Below are positions 55,304-63,811 of a stretch of 64,000 nt of DNA, piece by piece. How positions within the stretch are numbered: the first letter of the stretch is position 1; the number at the start of each line of letters is the position of its first letter. The notes below the pieces were generated by a model. That model saw only the letters and a program-made list of their open reading frames with translations. It was not told the origin of the DNA and searched no databases. The position numbers and the translations under genes were made by a program. Origin of the DNA: Exiguobacterium sp. s48 (GTDB lineage: Bacteria > Bacillota > Bacilli > Exiguobacteriales > Exiguobacteriaceae); the NCBI RefSeq assembly GCF_018617395.1, contig NZ_JACSKC010000001.1, forward strand, positions 186,001-250,000. The letters run 5' to 3'.

Positions 55304-55777
55304 ATGGTAGAGAAGTTAAAAATGATTTGGCAAGATGCCAAACAGTTAAAAGATGAGCGTGGACTTACACTCGTCGAGTTACTCGTCGTCGTCGTTATTT
55401 TAGGGATTATCGCAGCCATCGCAGTCGTTGCGATTGGTGGGATCATCGAGAACTCGAAGAAAGATGCAATGGTAGCCGATGCGAAGCAGATGGTGAGTGC
55501 GGCGAAATTGTATGTTGCTTCAAATGATGTTGCTGATGGAACAGTAATTCGGTTCGTGGGAACAAAAGCTACTACGGAAGTAGACGCTTCAAATATGATT
55601 GACACAATGAAGGACCCATTCGGTTCGACTTATACTAATGGTGTTGTTTATGTTACAAAAGCAAGTAACAAGTACACATACAAAGTATGGCTTGATGGCA
55701 CGAAAGATATTGGAACAGAGGCAACTTCTACTGGTACGGTAGCGAGTGGTAGTTTGAACAAAGATTCTGTTAACTGA
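55304..55777 (+). CDS. pilA: Major type IV pilin
   Basis: 157-residue prepilin with a ~20-residue basic leader ending DERG, cleavage before LTLVELLVVVVILGIIAAIA, and Glu5 of the mature protein. The exported domain is small (~110 residues), with TVIRFVGTKATTEVD and WLDGTKD, and has no cysteines. It resembles the pilins of Gram-positive T4P and ComGC-like proteins but is longer. It has its own promoter and terminator. Confidence 0.9.
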   Translation: MVEKLKMIWQDAKQLKDERGLTLVELLVVVVILGIIAAIAVVAIGGIIENSKKDAMVADAKQMVSAAKLYVASNDVADGTVIRFVGTKATTEVDASNMIDTMKDPFGSTYTNGVVYVTKASNKYTYKVWLDGTKDIGTEATSTGTVASGSLNKDSVN

Positions 55778-55790
55778 TATGAATTAAATT

Positions 55791-55829
55791 CCGGCTGGCG
55801 CTGGGCACTCGCTCAGCCTAGCCGGTTTT
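55791..55829 (+). terminator. Terminator of the pilin gene
   Basis: CCGGCT plus GCTG pair with CAGC plus AGCCGG around a short loop, then TTTTCTATTTTT. Leaky termination could feed the downstream genes. Confidence 0.8.
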
Positions 55830-55867
55830 CTATTTTTGGCATATACTGACAAAAGGAGGATCCTTCC

Positions 55868-56620
55868 TTGATTGAATTGATTGGATTCTTATATAGCATC
55901 GTCCTCGGGGCGGTCATCACGTCGTTCACCAACGTCGTCGGGCTCCGCGTGCCACGTCAACAATCCATCGTGACACCACGCTCACACTGTCCGTCTTGCG
56001 GTCACGAATTGTCACCGTGGGAACTCATCCCGATTTTCGGCTATCTTGCCTTAAGAGGTAGATGTCACGGGTGTGGCGAGCGGATCGCGCCGACGTATCC
56101 GATCTTTGAATTGCTCGGAGCCATTGGATATGGCTATAGCTTTTCACTTTACGGATTCAGTATGACGACGCTGCTCGCATTCGCTTTCTTGTCCACGTTG
56201 TTGGCGCTTGCGATGTCTGATTTATCGACGATGCTCGTGCCGAACGTCATCTTGAAATTCACGGCACCGTTATTACTTCTCCTCACCTATCTCACAGGAG
56301 CATCTTGGTGGAACCCGCTTGTAGGGGCGTTGCTCGGATTTTCGCTCCTCGCGACCGTCTTTTTCATGTCAAAAGGGGGACTTGGGGCAGGCGACGTCAA
56401 ATTGTTTACTATGATTGGTCTTGTGCTCGGTCCGCGTGACGTGCTCGTTGCCTTGTTTTTATCGAGCTTGATTGGGGCGATCGTCGGGATTGGGTTGATG
56501 ATGACAAAGAAAATCGGACGAAAACAACCGATTCCGTTCGTCCCGTCGATTGCGCTCGGGACGATGTTGACGTTTTGGTTTAGTGATAGTTTTTTTGATT
56601 GGTATTTTGAGTTGATGTAG
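55868..56620 (+). CDS. pilD: Prepilin peptidase PilD (ComC)
   Basis: 250-residue GXGD aspartic peptidase that cleaves and methylates prepilins. The zinc cysteines are CPSCG and CHGCG, and catalytic aspartates lie in AMSDLSTMLVPN and GLGAGDVKLF, within about eight membrane helices. The start is a TTG at 55868, with AGGAGG 8 nt upstream. It corresponds to B. subtilis comC, which also follows folC, but here sits inside a full pilus locus. Confidence 0.95.
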   Translation: MIELIGFLYSIVLGAVITSFTNVVGLRVPRQQSIVTPRSHCPSCGHELSPWELIPIFGYLALRGRCHGCGERIAPTYPIFELLGAIGYGYSFSLYGFSMTTLLAFAFLSTLLALAMSDLSTMLVPNVILKFTAPLLLLLTYLTGASWWNPLVGALLGFSLLATVFFMSKGGLGAGDVKLFTMIGLVLGPRDVLVALFLSSLIGAIVGIGLMMTKKIGRKQPIPFVPSIALGTMLTFWFSDSFFDWYFELM

Positions 56621-56632
56621 GGGGAAACGATC

Positions 56633-58201
56633 ATGAGTCGTGGGATAGAGAAAGGGACGGTCACGTATTTTTCGTTTGATGCGCTCAGCATCCACGGGGC
56701 CGTTATCAAACAAGGGGTGTTCAAGCGAAGCGCCTCGGTTCAATTAGCAAAAGATGCATATGGAGAAGGAAAGATTCTCGATGAGACGTCATTTACGCTT
56801 GCGTTCGATGAACTCTGTCGCAAGTTGAAAGTTCGTCGTGGGATGACATGTGCGGTCGCGTTGGACGAGACCGAAGTGTTGTCACGAAAAGTCGAGATTC
56901 CATCTTCGATTCCAAAGGACGAGATTCGCGGCTACCTCTTCATGGAAATCGGGAGCTCGATCATCTTGCCGTTCGATGACGTGTCGTTCGACTATGAAGT
57001 GTTAGGAGAAGACGGGGTCAAAACGGACGTCATGTTGCATGCCGTTTCGATTGAATTGACGAAGTCACTTCGTACGTATATGAAAAAACGTGGTCTCGCC
57101 TTGAAGAAAATCACGCCACGGTCGGTCGCAGTCGCCAATGGGGTCATGCGCTTATCGGACATCGACCCGCTTCAGTCGACGCTCCTCTGGCATATCACGC
57201 CGTTCTCGCATCAATTGCTTGTGTTAGAAGAAGGGCAAATCCGTTTCATTCGTTCCATTGAAGTGGACCTCCCATATCAAGTTGGAACAAAGGATGGGGT
57301 CGTCACCTATACATATGATGGGACAGACGCGATGAAAGCCAATCAGTTAGATGACTGGTTGAACGAACTCGCCCGGTTCCTTGACTTCTATCGCTATTCA
57401 CTGCGTACGGATGGTCGAGCCATCGATGAGTTATACGTGTCGGGTACTGTCCCGGAGGTGGATGATCTCGTCCGTATGATTGAGTCCGAATCGATTGTTT
57501 CTGTGACGCGAGTCGAACAACCCCTCGCCATCGCTCACGGAACACCGTTATCGCATCAAATGTTGCCACTCCTCGGGATGGCGACGCTTCAACGCGATCG
57601 GGATACGAACTTCATCAACTCGACAGACGTGACGCTCCGTTGGCCAATCGTGACAGGTCTCGTCGCCCTTCTTCTCGGAGGTGGGGCGGCCGGATACTTG
57701 TACTATGAGGTCGGTCAACTTGAAGCAGAACAGACACAAATTGAAGAAGAGTTACAGCTCGTACAAATTTATCAAACGGAACAAGTGAATTCGAAAGCGC
57801 AACAAGTGCTCTCGCTCGACCAGACCGTGACGGCATTGACGGATATGGAAAAAGACGCGGTACCGGCATTGCGCGCATTGACTGAACAGTTGCCGCCGAC
57901 AGGCTACGTCTTGACGTATAACTATGCGGACGGCTCCATCATGAGCGTCCGGACCCAGTTCGAGACGTTAGAAGATTTGAACGCCTTCCAACGCTCGCTC
58001 ATGACCGACGAACGGTTCCTTGACGTCAAACTTCTCGGTGTGACGACGGAGTTGAAAGCGGATGTGGACTCTGAAGAGGAGGACTCGTTTGAAGAGGAGC
58101 CGCTTCCACGATACATCGGCGAATTCACATTCATGTTCCAGGACGTCGAAGACGAGTTGACAGAGGAAGAGAAAGCTGATGCGGAGGTGGTGAGTCAATG
58201 A
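56633..58201 (+). CDS. PilM-PilN fusion, pilus alignment protein
   Basis: 522 residues. Residues 1 to ~330 resemble the actin-like PilM ATPase fold (VTYFSFDALSIHGAVIKQG; LPFDDVSFDYEVL; SVAVANGVMRL). A single transmembrane helix at ~337-360 (WPIVTGLVALLLGGGAAGYL), a coiled coil (QLEAEQTQIEEELQLVQ) and a PilN-like C-terminal domain follow. In most bacteria PilM and PilN are separate proteins joined by a short PilN tail. The C-terminus is very acidic. It is coupled to pilO by ATGA. Confidence 0.8.
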   Translation: MSRGIEKGTVTYFSFDALSIHGAVIKQGVFKRSASVQLAKDAYGEGKILDETSFTLAFDELCRKLKVRRGMTCAVALDETEVLSRKVEIPSSIPKDEIRGYLFMEIGSSIILPFDDVSFDYEVLGEDGVKTDVMLHAVSIELTKSLRTYMKKRGLALKKITPRSVAVANGVMRLSDIDPLQSTLLWHITPFSHQLLVLEEGQIRFIRSIEVDLPYQVGTKDGVVTYTYDGTDAMKANQLDDWLNELARFLDFYRYSLRTDGRAIDELYVSGTVPEVDDLVRMIESESIVSVTRVEQPLAIAHGTPLSHQMLPLLGMATLQRDRDTNFINSTDVTLRWPIVTGLVALLLGGGAAGYLYYEVGQLEAEQTQIEEELQLVQIYQTEQVNSKAQQVLSLDQTVTALTDMEKDAVPALRALTEQLPPTGYVLTYNYADGSIMSVRTQFETLEDLNAFQRSLMTDERFLDVKLLGVTTELKADVDSEEEDSFEEEPLPRYIGEFTFMFQDVEDELTEEEKADAEVVSQ

Positions 58202-58905
58202 AACGTTCGACAATTTATGCGTTATTTGCGATTTGCCTCCTTGCCGCAATCATTGCTCCGGCATACTTTGGATATACGTATTACGTCAAACAAGGAGAAG
58301 TCAATACGCTTGAGCGTGACCTCTCACTTGAACAGACAAAATTAGAGTTATTACGTCAGGAAGGGAAAGCCGTTGATGTAGCGGACTCTCAGACGCTTCA
58401 GACACGAGTTCCAACAGTTCCTGCCCTCGACACGGTCGTCGAGGCGTTGTCACAGGCAAGTCTTCTTGCGGGTGTCAATGTGACAAGTATCGCATTTGCG
58501 GATGGCGTTGTGGCTGAGTCAGAAGTACCGGAAACGGTCGAGCCGTTCAATCCGGCTGATGTGAGCGCAACGAATGAACCGGCTGAACCGACGGATGTCG
58601 CACCCGTCAATGCCTCGACGGTTCGTTCGACGGTCAATCTTCAAGCAGAGACGTATGAAGCGCTCGTCTCGTTCTTGGAGTCGATCGAATCGATGAACCG
58701 GATTCACGTATTGCGGACAGTTCAATTCACGGGACCTGCTGAGACGGGACCAAATACGGTCGAAGAAGTGCAGTCGCTCGAGTTTACAGTCGAGCTTGAT
58801 GCCTTCTATCGTCCGGATCTCGACCAACTCGTCCCGGACCGTTACATTCCGGAACCGGCCTTCGAGCAAAAGGATATCCCGGTATACGACTATACGACAC
58901 CATGA
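58198..58905 (+). CDS. pilO: PilO-like pilus assembly protein
   Basis: 235 residues with one N-terminal membrane helix (TIYALFAICLLAAIIAPAYF), a coiled-coil stretch (VNTLERDLSLEQTKLELLRQ), and an exported ferredoxin-like domain (LDTVVEALSQASLLAGVNVTSI ... FLESIESMNRIHVLRTVQF). A Pro/Glu-rich insert lies in the middle. PilO pairs with PilN to align the pilus machine. Last gene of the operon. Confidence 0.85.
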   Translation: MKRSTIYALFAICLLAAIIAPAYFGYTYYVKQGEVNTLERDLSLEQTKLELLRQEGKAVDVADSQTLQTRVPTVPALDTVVEALSQASLLAGVNVTSIAFADGVVAESEVPETVEPFNPADVSATNEPAEPTDVAPVNASTVRSTVNLQAETYEALVSFLESIESMNRIHVLRTVQFTGPAETGPNTVEEVQSLEFTVELDAFYRPDLDQLVPDRYIPEPAFEQKDIPVYDYTTP

Positions 58906-58910
58906 GTCGG

Positions 58911-58945
58911 CACGTCCTTTCGCAATTGAAGGGACGTGTTTTTCG
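58911..58945 (+). terminator. Terminator of the pilus operon
   Basis: CACGTCC plus TT pair with AA plus GGACGTG, followed by five T. Confidence 0.85.
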
Positions 58946-59045
58946 TCTCAGGTGATTGTGTTCATGAGGCACGTTGCCTACAATCAACAGTGAAGACTGA
59001 AACGGGAAGGAACGCCGTTTTGGAAGAAGAGAAGGAGTCGATACA

Positions 59046-59630
59046 ATGAATTCAACACAGAAGCGTGTCATTCTCGCCTCGATGTCACCACGACGTACCG
59101 AGCTATTGACGAAAGCTGGAATCAAGCATGAGGTCATCCCATCAACCGTGACGGAAGGGACGGACGGTCGGGAGACACCGAGTGATTATGTCGCTCGTCT
59201 GGCCAGGGAGAAAGCGATGGATGTGGCAAGGCAACACCGTGATGCCATCGTCATCGGCGCTGACACGGTCGTCGTCTTGAATGGGGTCATATTAGAGAAA
59301 CCGACAGACCGGGAGGATGCGAAACGGATGCTTGAACGATTATCCGGTACGACCCATGAAGTGCTGACGGGTGTGAGTGTCATCGGTACGACCCAAGATT
59401 TGTTCGTCACGACGACGCATGTGACCTTCACTGAGATTCCTGAAACCTGGCTAGCGGATTACCTGGATTCCACAGAGCCCTACGATAAGGCGGGGGCGTA
59501 TGGGATTCAAGGGTCGGGTGGTCTGTTCGTCGAAAGAATCAAGGGAGATTTTTATAATGTCGTCGGATTACCAATCCATCCGCTCGTCAAGACACTCGAC
59601 CGGCATGGGGTGACGCCTCGCTTCCTGTGA
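59046..59630 (+). CDS. maf: Maf-type nucleotide pyrophosphatase
   Basis: 194-residue Maf/HAM1-fold enzyme, active on dTTP, UTP or modified nucleotides in known members. Motifs are ILASMSPRRTELL, VIGADTVVVLNG, EKPTDREDA and YDKAGAYGIQG. It is followed by radC, as in B. subtilis. AAGAGAAGGAG lies before the ATG at 59046. Confidence 0.95.
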   Translation: MNSTQKRVILASMSPRRTELLTKAGIKHEVIPSTVTEGTDGRETPSDYVARLAREKAMDVARQHRDAIVIGADTVVVLNGVILEKPTDREDAKRMLERLSGTTHEVLTGVSVIGTTQDLFVTTTHVTFTEIPETWLADYLDSTEPYDKAGAYGIQGSGGLFVERIKGDFYNVVGLPIHPLVKTLDRHGVTPRFL

Positions 59631-59656
59631 ACTTGAAAGTAGGTGAAGGAATGACC

Positions 59657-60280
59657 ATGGTGCTTGACCGTAGTGTAGAGACCGCCATCGCCAGATTGCT
59701 TCAAATCGGAGGACGGGGACCGGACCCGATGGAGACGGCCCGTCGTATCTCGGACGTCTACCCGACGTTACGGGCGCTGTCGCAAGCGTCCGTCAGTGAT
59801 TTATGCAAAATTGAAGGGATGACGAAGAAGAAGGCAGAGCAACTCCTCGCCGCATTCACGATCGGGATTCGATACGTCGAGGAACCGAAAGCGAGTATGC
59901 CGACGATTCGTTCGCCGCAAGACGCCTATGAGTTGTTGCGGGATGAGTTGAGACTGTTGAATCAGGAGCATTTCGTCTGTTTGTATTTGAATACGAAGAA
60001 CCAACTAATTGCTCGGAAGACGCTCTTTGTCGGAGGGCTCAACTCGTCAATCGTCCACCCGCGCGATGTGTTTCGTGAGGCGCTCAAGTTGTCGGCGGCA
60101 TGCTTTATCGCCGTGCACAATCATCCGAGCGGGGACGCGACCCCGAGTCGGGAAGACATCGAGGTGTCCGAACGCTTGGTCGAAGCAGGCAATATCGTCG
60201 GCATCGCCTGTCTCGACCACGTCATCATCGGGGAAGACCATTACGTCAGCATGAAGCAGCGGGGATATATGAATGGGTAA
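59657..60280 (+). CDS. radC: RadC family JAB/MPN protein
   Basis: 207 residues with an N-terminal helix-hairpin-helix (LCKIEGMTKKKAEQLLAA) and a JAMM metalloprotein domain (SAACFIAVHNHPSGDATPS, with HxH and Asp metal ligands). Its biological role is unsettled despite the historical name. AAGGA at 59646-59650 touches the ATG 59651 but gives 6-nt spacing to the ATG 59657, which is chosen. Confidence 0.93.
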   Translation: MVLDRSVETAIARLLQIGGRGPDPMETARRISDVYPTLRALSQASVSDLCKIEGMTKKKAEQLLAAFTIGIRYVEEPKASMPTIRSPQDAYELLRDELRLLNQEHFVCLYLNTKNQLIARKTLFVGGLNSSIVHPRDVFREALKLSAACFIAVHNHPSGDATPSREDIEVSERLVEAGNIVGIACLDHVIIGEDHYVSMKQRGYMNG

Positions 60281-60289
60281 GAAGTAGAG

Positions 60290-60316
60290 AGCAGGCATCG
60301 CGATGTCTGCTTTTTG
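60290..60316 (+). terminator. Terminator of maf-radC
   Basis: AGCAGGCATCG pairs with CGATGTCTGCT (11 bp, one mismatch-type G-T), followed by T-run. Confidence 0.85.
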
Positions 60317-60378
60317 ATTGATTTCATTCACTTTTTCATAGAAGTCTAGAATATAATGAATAGAAAAACTCTGATGGA

Positions 60379-60696
60379 CTAAGGTGATACATGTTCTTCT
60401 TTGTTCTCGTCCGTATAAGATTCTAGAGCTATGGAGCCGTTCGATACTCGGTAGTAGTAATAGGTGTTGGGGTCATTCATTAATTTGACACTTACTAAGT
60501 AATTTTTATCTTTTGGAAGGTTTGCATTAAACGCAGTAACACTCATGATTTCATTTTTAGGGACTTGCTTATCTTCCACTAAATGTTCGTATATCATTTC
60601 TTCTAACTGTTCCTTCTTCGAATCAATATAGAGAAACCATCCTCCAATGATTATGATGACAAATATAGTTAAAGTCGTGTAAATTCTCTTTTTCAC
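60379..60696 (-). CDS. DUF3139-like small membrane protein
   Basis: 105 residues from a GTG start at 60696, with AAAGGAGGA just upstream; a longer frame from 60732 has no ribosome site. It has one N-terminal membrane helix (TTLTIFVIIIIGGWFLYI) and an exported domain with NYLVSVKLMNDPNTYYYYRV, which recalls DUF3139 proteins of Bacilli. The gene is richer in A+T than the housekeeping genes around it, suggesting later acquisition. Function unknown. Confidence 0.6.
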   Translation of the reverse strand: MKKRIYTTLTIFVIIIIGGWFLYIDSKKEQLEEMIYEHLVEDKQVPKNEIMSVTAFNANLPKDKNYLVSVKLMNDPNTYYYYRVSNGSIALESYTDENKEEHVSP

Positions 60697-60951
60697 TATA
60701 AATCCTCCTTTGGAAAAAGTGTTGATCATCATTATTGACGATTCCTTATTGCTCAGGGTTATTCATCTACAGTTGAGTTTCAAATAGATTAAAAACAAGT
60801 CATCTTCCTTCACTATTCAATTGTACCGATTTTGGATAATGCGTATAACCTCATTAAATTTTGGATATAGTTGGAAAATGATAAATGGAAGTGTAAAATT
60901 TGAAGAGCGTAGAAATAATGATGCATGAGTTTGTACATAGGAGGTTACCGA

Positions 60952-61149
60952 ATGTCGCGAATCACGATATGGAATGTGATCGGTTGGCTGTTTCTCCTTT
61001 TCTTAGCAGTCAGTAAAGCATTTTTTGATGAGCAATTGTCCTTGATCACGACTGGGCTGGGCGGATTGATTTGTTTGATGTTGAGTTTATGGATGATTTA
61101 TTCCGGAGAAGAAAAGTCGTCACAACATCCGAATGAAAGGTCTGAATGA
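60952..61149 (+). CDS. Small membrane protein, 65 residues
   Basis: Starts at the ATG 60952, which follows TAGGAGG; the earlier in-frame ATG at 60925 has no ribosome site. Two membrane helices (WNVIGWLFLLFLAVSKAF, LGGLICLMLSLWMIY) are followed by a polar tail (SGEEKSSQHPNERSE). Unknown family. Part of the islet between radC and mreB. Confidence 0.6.
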   Translation: MSRITIWNVIGWLFLLFLAVSKAFFDEQLSLITTGLGGLICLMLSLWMIYSGEEKSSQHPNERSE

Positions 61150-61221
61150 ACAGCGCTATCTAGACTGTCCTTTGGCTAAAGAGTAGATAAAGAATCAAAT
61201 TGAGAAGAGCGGTGTACGCAT

Positions 61222-62052
61222 ATGAATGTATTGTCGGAAAATGAATTAAAAGAAGTCCTCCAGGTGATGAAAGATGGAGATTTGACGTATTACGAAAAAA
61301 ACAAAGAAGCCATTCTCACAAGTATGGTTCAGCATATCGGGTCAACGGACGGCGAACTCCGTGATCGCCTTATATACACGATGTTCTATCGCCTTATCAT
61401 TGAACAAAAAGACATCGATTTCGACAAGATGAGTGAACTCCTTGAGACGTCCTTGCATGCTCTCTTGTTTCATAGAATTGAGGAAACACAGTCAGATGCT
61501 GTCTTCACGAGAGCTTTCACAACTTTATTGATGGCTTTGATTCTGCATCGAGATGTAGAAACGAACTTTTTGACAGAAGACCAATTCCAGCAGGCAGCAG
61601 ATGGTTTGATTCGATATCTTCAGCTCGAGAGAGATGCAAGAGGTTATGTGAATGGTAAGGGGTGGGCCCATTCGATTGCCCACGCGGCAGACGCGTTGGA
61701 CGAGCTGATTGCAAATCCCAAACTAAATCCGAAGTCATTTCCGGAACTTTTCAATATCATCATCGTACAAGTCATGCGTACCGACATATTGGCGCATGAT
61801 GAAGATGAACGTCTCATCAATCCGCTCCTGCGTTTACTCGAACGAGGGATGGATTCCGAAGTCATTCTTCGCCATGTAGAGCAACTTCCACATCTCTTAG
61901 AGGAACGTAAGCAACATCTTGATGAGGAAAAATATTGGTACGTCGTCCATAATGTGAAAACATTCTTGAAGAGTCTATATGTCCGTTTAAACGAAGAGCA
62001 GCGGCATGACCTGATCCAACAATCTATTCTCGTCATACTGAAAAAGTTGTGA
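61222..62052 (+). CDS. DUF2785-like protein
   Basis: 276-residue helical cytoplasmic protein. The RDARGYVNGKGWAHSIAHAA segment, with LDELIANP after it, is the recognisable DUF2785 core. No catalytic role is known for the family. It stands alone with a weak ribosome site before the ATG. Confidence 0.7.
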   Translation: MNVLSENELKEVLQVMKDGDLTYYEKNKEAILTSMVQHIGSTDGELRDRLIYTMFYRLIIEQKDIDFDKMSELLETSLHALLFHRIEETQSDAVFTRAFTTLLMALILHRDVETNFLTEDQFQQAADGLIRYLQLERDARGYVNGKGWAHSIAHAADALDELIANPKLNPKSFPELFNIIIVQVMRTDILAHDEDERLINPLLRLLERGMDSEVILRHVEQLPHLLEERKQHLDEEKYWYVVHNVKTFLKSLYVRLNEEQRHDLIQQSILVILKKL

Positions 62053-62121
62053 TGTTATAAATACAACATACTTTCCTAATTGGGATATGAAATTTGATTT
62101 AAAATCAAACGAGGTGATTTT

Positions 62122-62562
62122 ATGGAAAAAATAATTTGGATTCTGATGGTCATAGTATCGCTATTTGTGAGTTACATACATTTAGAACCTACCATCTTCT
62201 CGATTGTTGTGTTCATGCTATTTGTATTCGTGAGCACAGCGCTATTCCTTCGGTTTCAAGAGGACCATTGGCTCAATCGCGTTTCACCGCTCGTTGGTGT
62301 TGGCATAGGGGTTCTCTCGCTCATCGCTTATATTGGTCTGCTTGTGCTCTCTTTCAATGAACTCGACCAACTCGGTATATGGACGGTGCTCGTCCGCTTA
62401 CTCCTGATGTATGTCGGCATCTATCTTTTCGTCGTGACGACTTCAAGCTTTTTATCTGGAGCGACGCGCGTGAAACCGTCCCGCTTCTTTCGCCCGGTGT
62501 TGATTTTCTCGGTATTTTTCTACGGAGCGTTGTTACTGCTTCCACTTCAACCAGGATTGTAA
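62122..62562 (+). CDS. Membrane protein of unknown function
   Basis: 146 residues with about four or five hydrophobic segments (IIWILMVIVSLFVSYI, IFSIVVFMLFVFVSTALFL, VGVGIGVLSLIAYIGLLVL, LLLMYVGIYLFVV, VLIFSVFFYGALLLL). GAGGTG precedes the ATG. No family recognised. It ends before a strong terminator that isolates mreB. Confidence 0.6.
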   Translation: MEKIIWILMVIVSLFVSYIHLEPTIFSIVVFMLFVFVSTALFLRFQEDHWLNRVSPLVGVGIGVLSLIAYIGLLVLSFNELDQLGIWTVLVRLLLMYVGIYLFVVTTSSFLSGATRVKPSRFFRPVLIFSVFFYGALLLLPLQPGL

Positions 62563-62577
62563 CCGTTCTCTTCCTAG

Positions 62578-62605
62578 GCAGACGCTCACTTGCGTCTGCT
62601 TTTTT
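62578..62605 (+). terminator. Terminator upstream of mreB
   Basis: GCAGACGC pairs with GCGTCTGC (8 bp, 6-nt loop), followed by six T. Confidence 0.9.
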
Positions 62606-62698
62606 GATTTGCCTTTTTGCTGAAAAGAAGGCAAACTAATAGACGGTGAGACAGGACTGAGATGCGGTTATTGTAAATAACCTGTAATCGAATGAACG

Positions 62699-62726
62699 TT
62701 TTCAAACATGATTTTTCCGTTATAAT
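62699..62726 (+). promoter_or_regulatory. Promoter of mreB
   Basis: Perfect TATAAT at 62721-62726 with a weak -35 (TTTTCA, 62699-62704) 16 nt upstream. Confidence 0.55.
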
Positions 62727-62760
62727 AAAAAATAGTGTAACGAAGAGAGGAGCAACACCT

Positions 62761-63798
62761 ATGTTTCGTAGTTTTAACCGAGAAATCGGAATCGACCTTG
62801 GAACAGCTAATACGCTCGTTTATGTAAAAGGTCAAGGAATTGTTGTACGTGAGCCGTCCGTCGTGGCGTTCCGCACAGATACAGGTAGAATTGAGGCCGT
62901 TGGTAACCAGGCCAAAGATATGATTGGACGTACTCCAGGTAACGTCTCTGCACGTCGTCCGATGAAAGATGGCGTCATTGCTGACTTTGAAACGACAGCA
63001 ACGATGATCAAATACTTCATGGAGCAAGCTCAAAAATCAAAAGGCGGTTTGTTCTCATCGAAGACGAACGTCATGATTTGTGTCCCAAGCGGTATCACGT
63101 CTGTTGAAAAACGTGCCGTGGAAGATGCTGCGAAACAAGCGGGCGCTCGTGAAGCATACACAATTGAAGAACCGTTCGCGGCAGCAATCGGTGCAGGTCT
63201 CCCGGTTTGGGAACCGACTGGCTCGATGGTCGTCGATATCGGTGGCGGTACGACCGAAGTCGCAGTGATCTCACTCGGCGGCATCGTGACAAGCCAATCG
63301 ATTCGTGTCGGTGGTGACGAAATGGATGATGCCATTATTCGTTACATCAAGAACAAGTACAACCTCATGATCGGGGAACGTACGGCCGAGACGCTCAAAA
63401 TGGAAGTCGGTTCGGCGCGCATCGACGCATCGAACGAAGCAGAGAAGATGGAAATCCGTGGTCGCGACCTCGTAACAGGACTCCCAAAACAAATCGAAGT
63501 CACGTCTGCAGAAGTGTGTGAAGCTCTTTCGGATACAGTTGAAGCGATTTTGGCAGGGGTCAAGCAAACGCTTGAGCAAACGCCACCTGAACTTGCGGCT
63601 GACGTCATGGACCGCGGAATCGTCTTGACAGGCGGCGGCGCGCTCCTCAAAAACTTGGACGATGTGATCTCAGACGAGACGCACATCCCGACACTCGTTG
63701 CGGATGAGCCACTCGACTGCGTAGCGGTCGGTACAGGGAAATCTCTTGAAATGATGGACGTCCTCCGTTCGAAATCAGGCATCTCGTCACGTCGATGA
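62761..63798 (+). CDS. mreB: Rod-shape-determining protein MreB
   Basis: 345-residue bacterial actin guiding sidewall peptidoglycan synthesis. Actin-fold nucleotide motifs are visible: [15 protein letters not shown] (phosphate 1), [14 protein letters not shown] (phosphate 2) and [11 protein letters not shown] (adenosine). GAGAGGAG precedes the ATG at 62761; the longer frame from 62692 covers the promoter and is rejected. mreC follows 13 nt later. Confidence 0.97.
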   Translation: MFRSFNREIGIDLGTANTLVYVKGQGIVVREPSVVAFRTDTGRIEAVGNQAKDMIGRTPGNVSARRPMKDGVIADFETTATMIKYFMEQAQKSKGGLFSSKTNVMICVPSGITSVEKRAVEDAAKQAGAREAYTIEEPFAAAIGAGLPVWEPTGSMVVDIGGGTTEVAVISLGGIVTSQSIRVGGDEMDDAIIRYIKNKYNLMIGERTAETLKMEVGSARIDASNEAEKMEIRGRDLVTGLPKQIEVTSAEVCEALSDTVEAILAGVKQTLEQTPPELAADVMDRGIVLTGGGALLKNLDDVISDETHIPTLVADEPLDCVAVGTGKSLEMMDVLRSKSGISSRR

Positions 63799-63811
63799 GA
63801 GGTGAGACACG

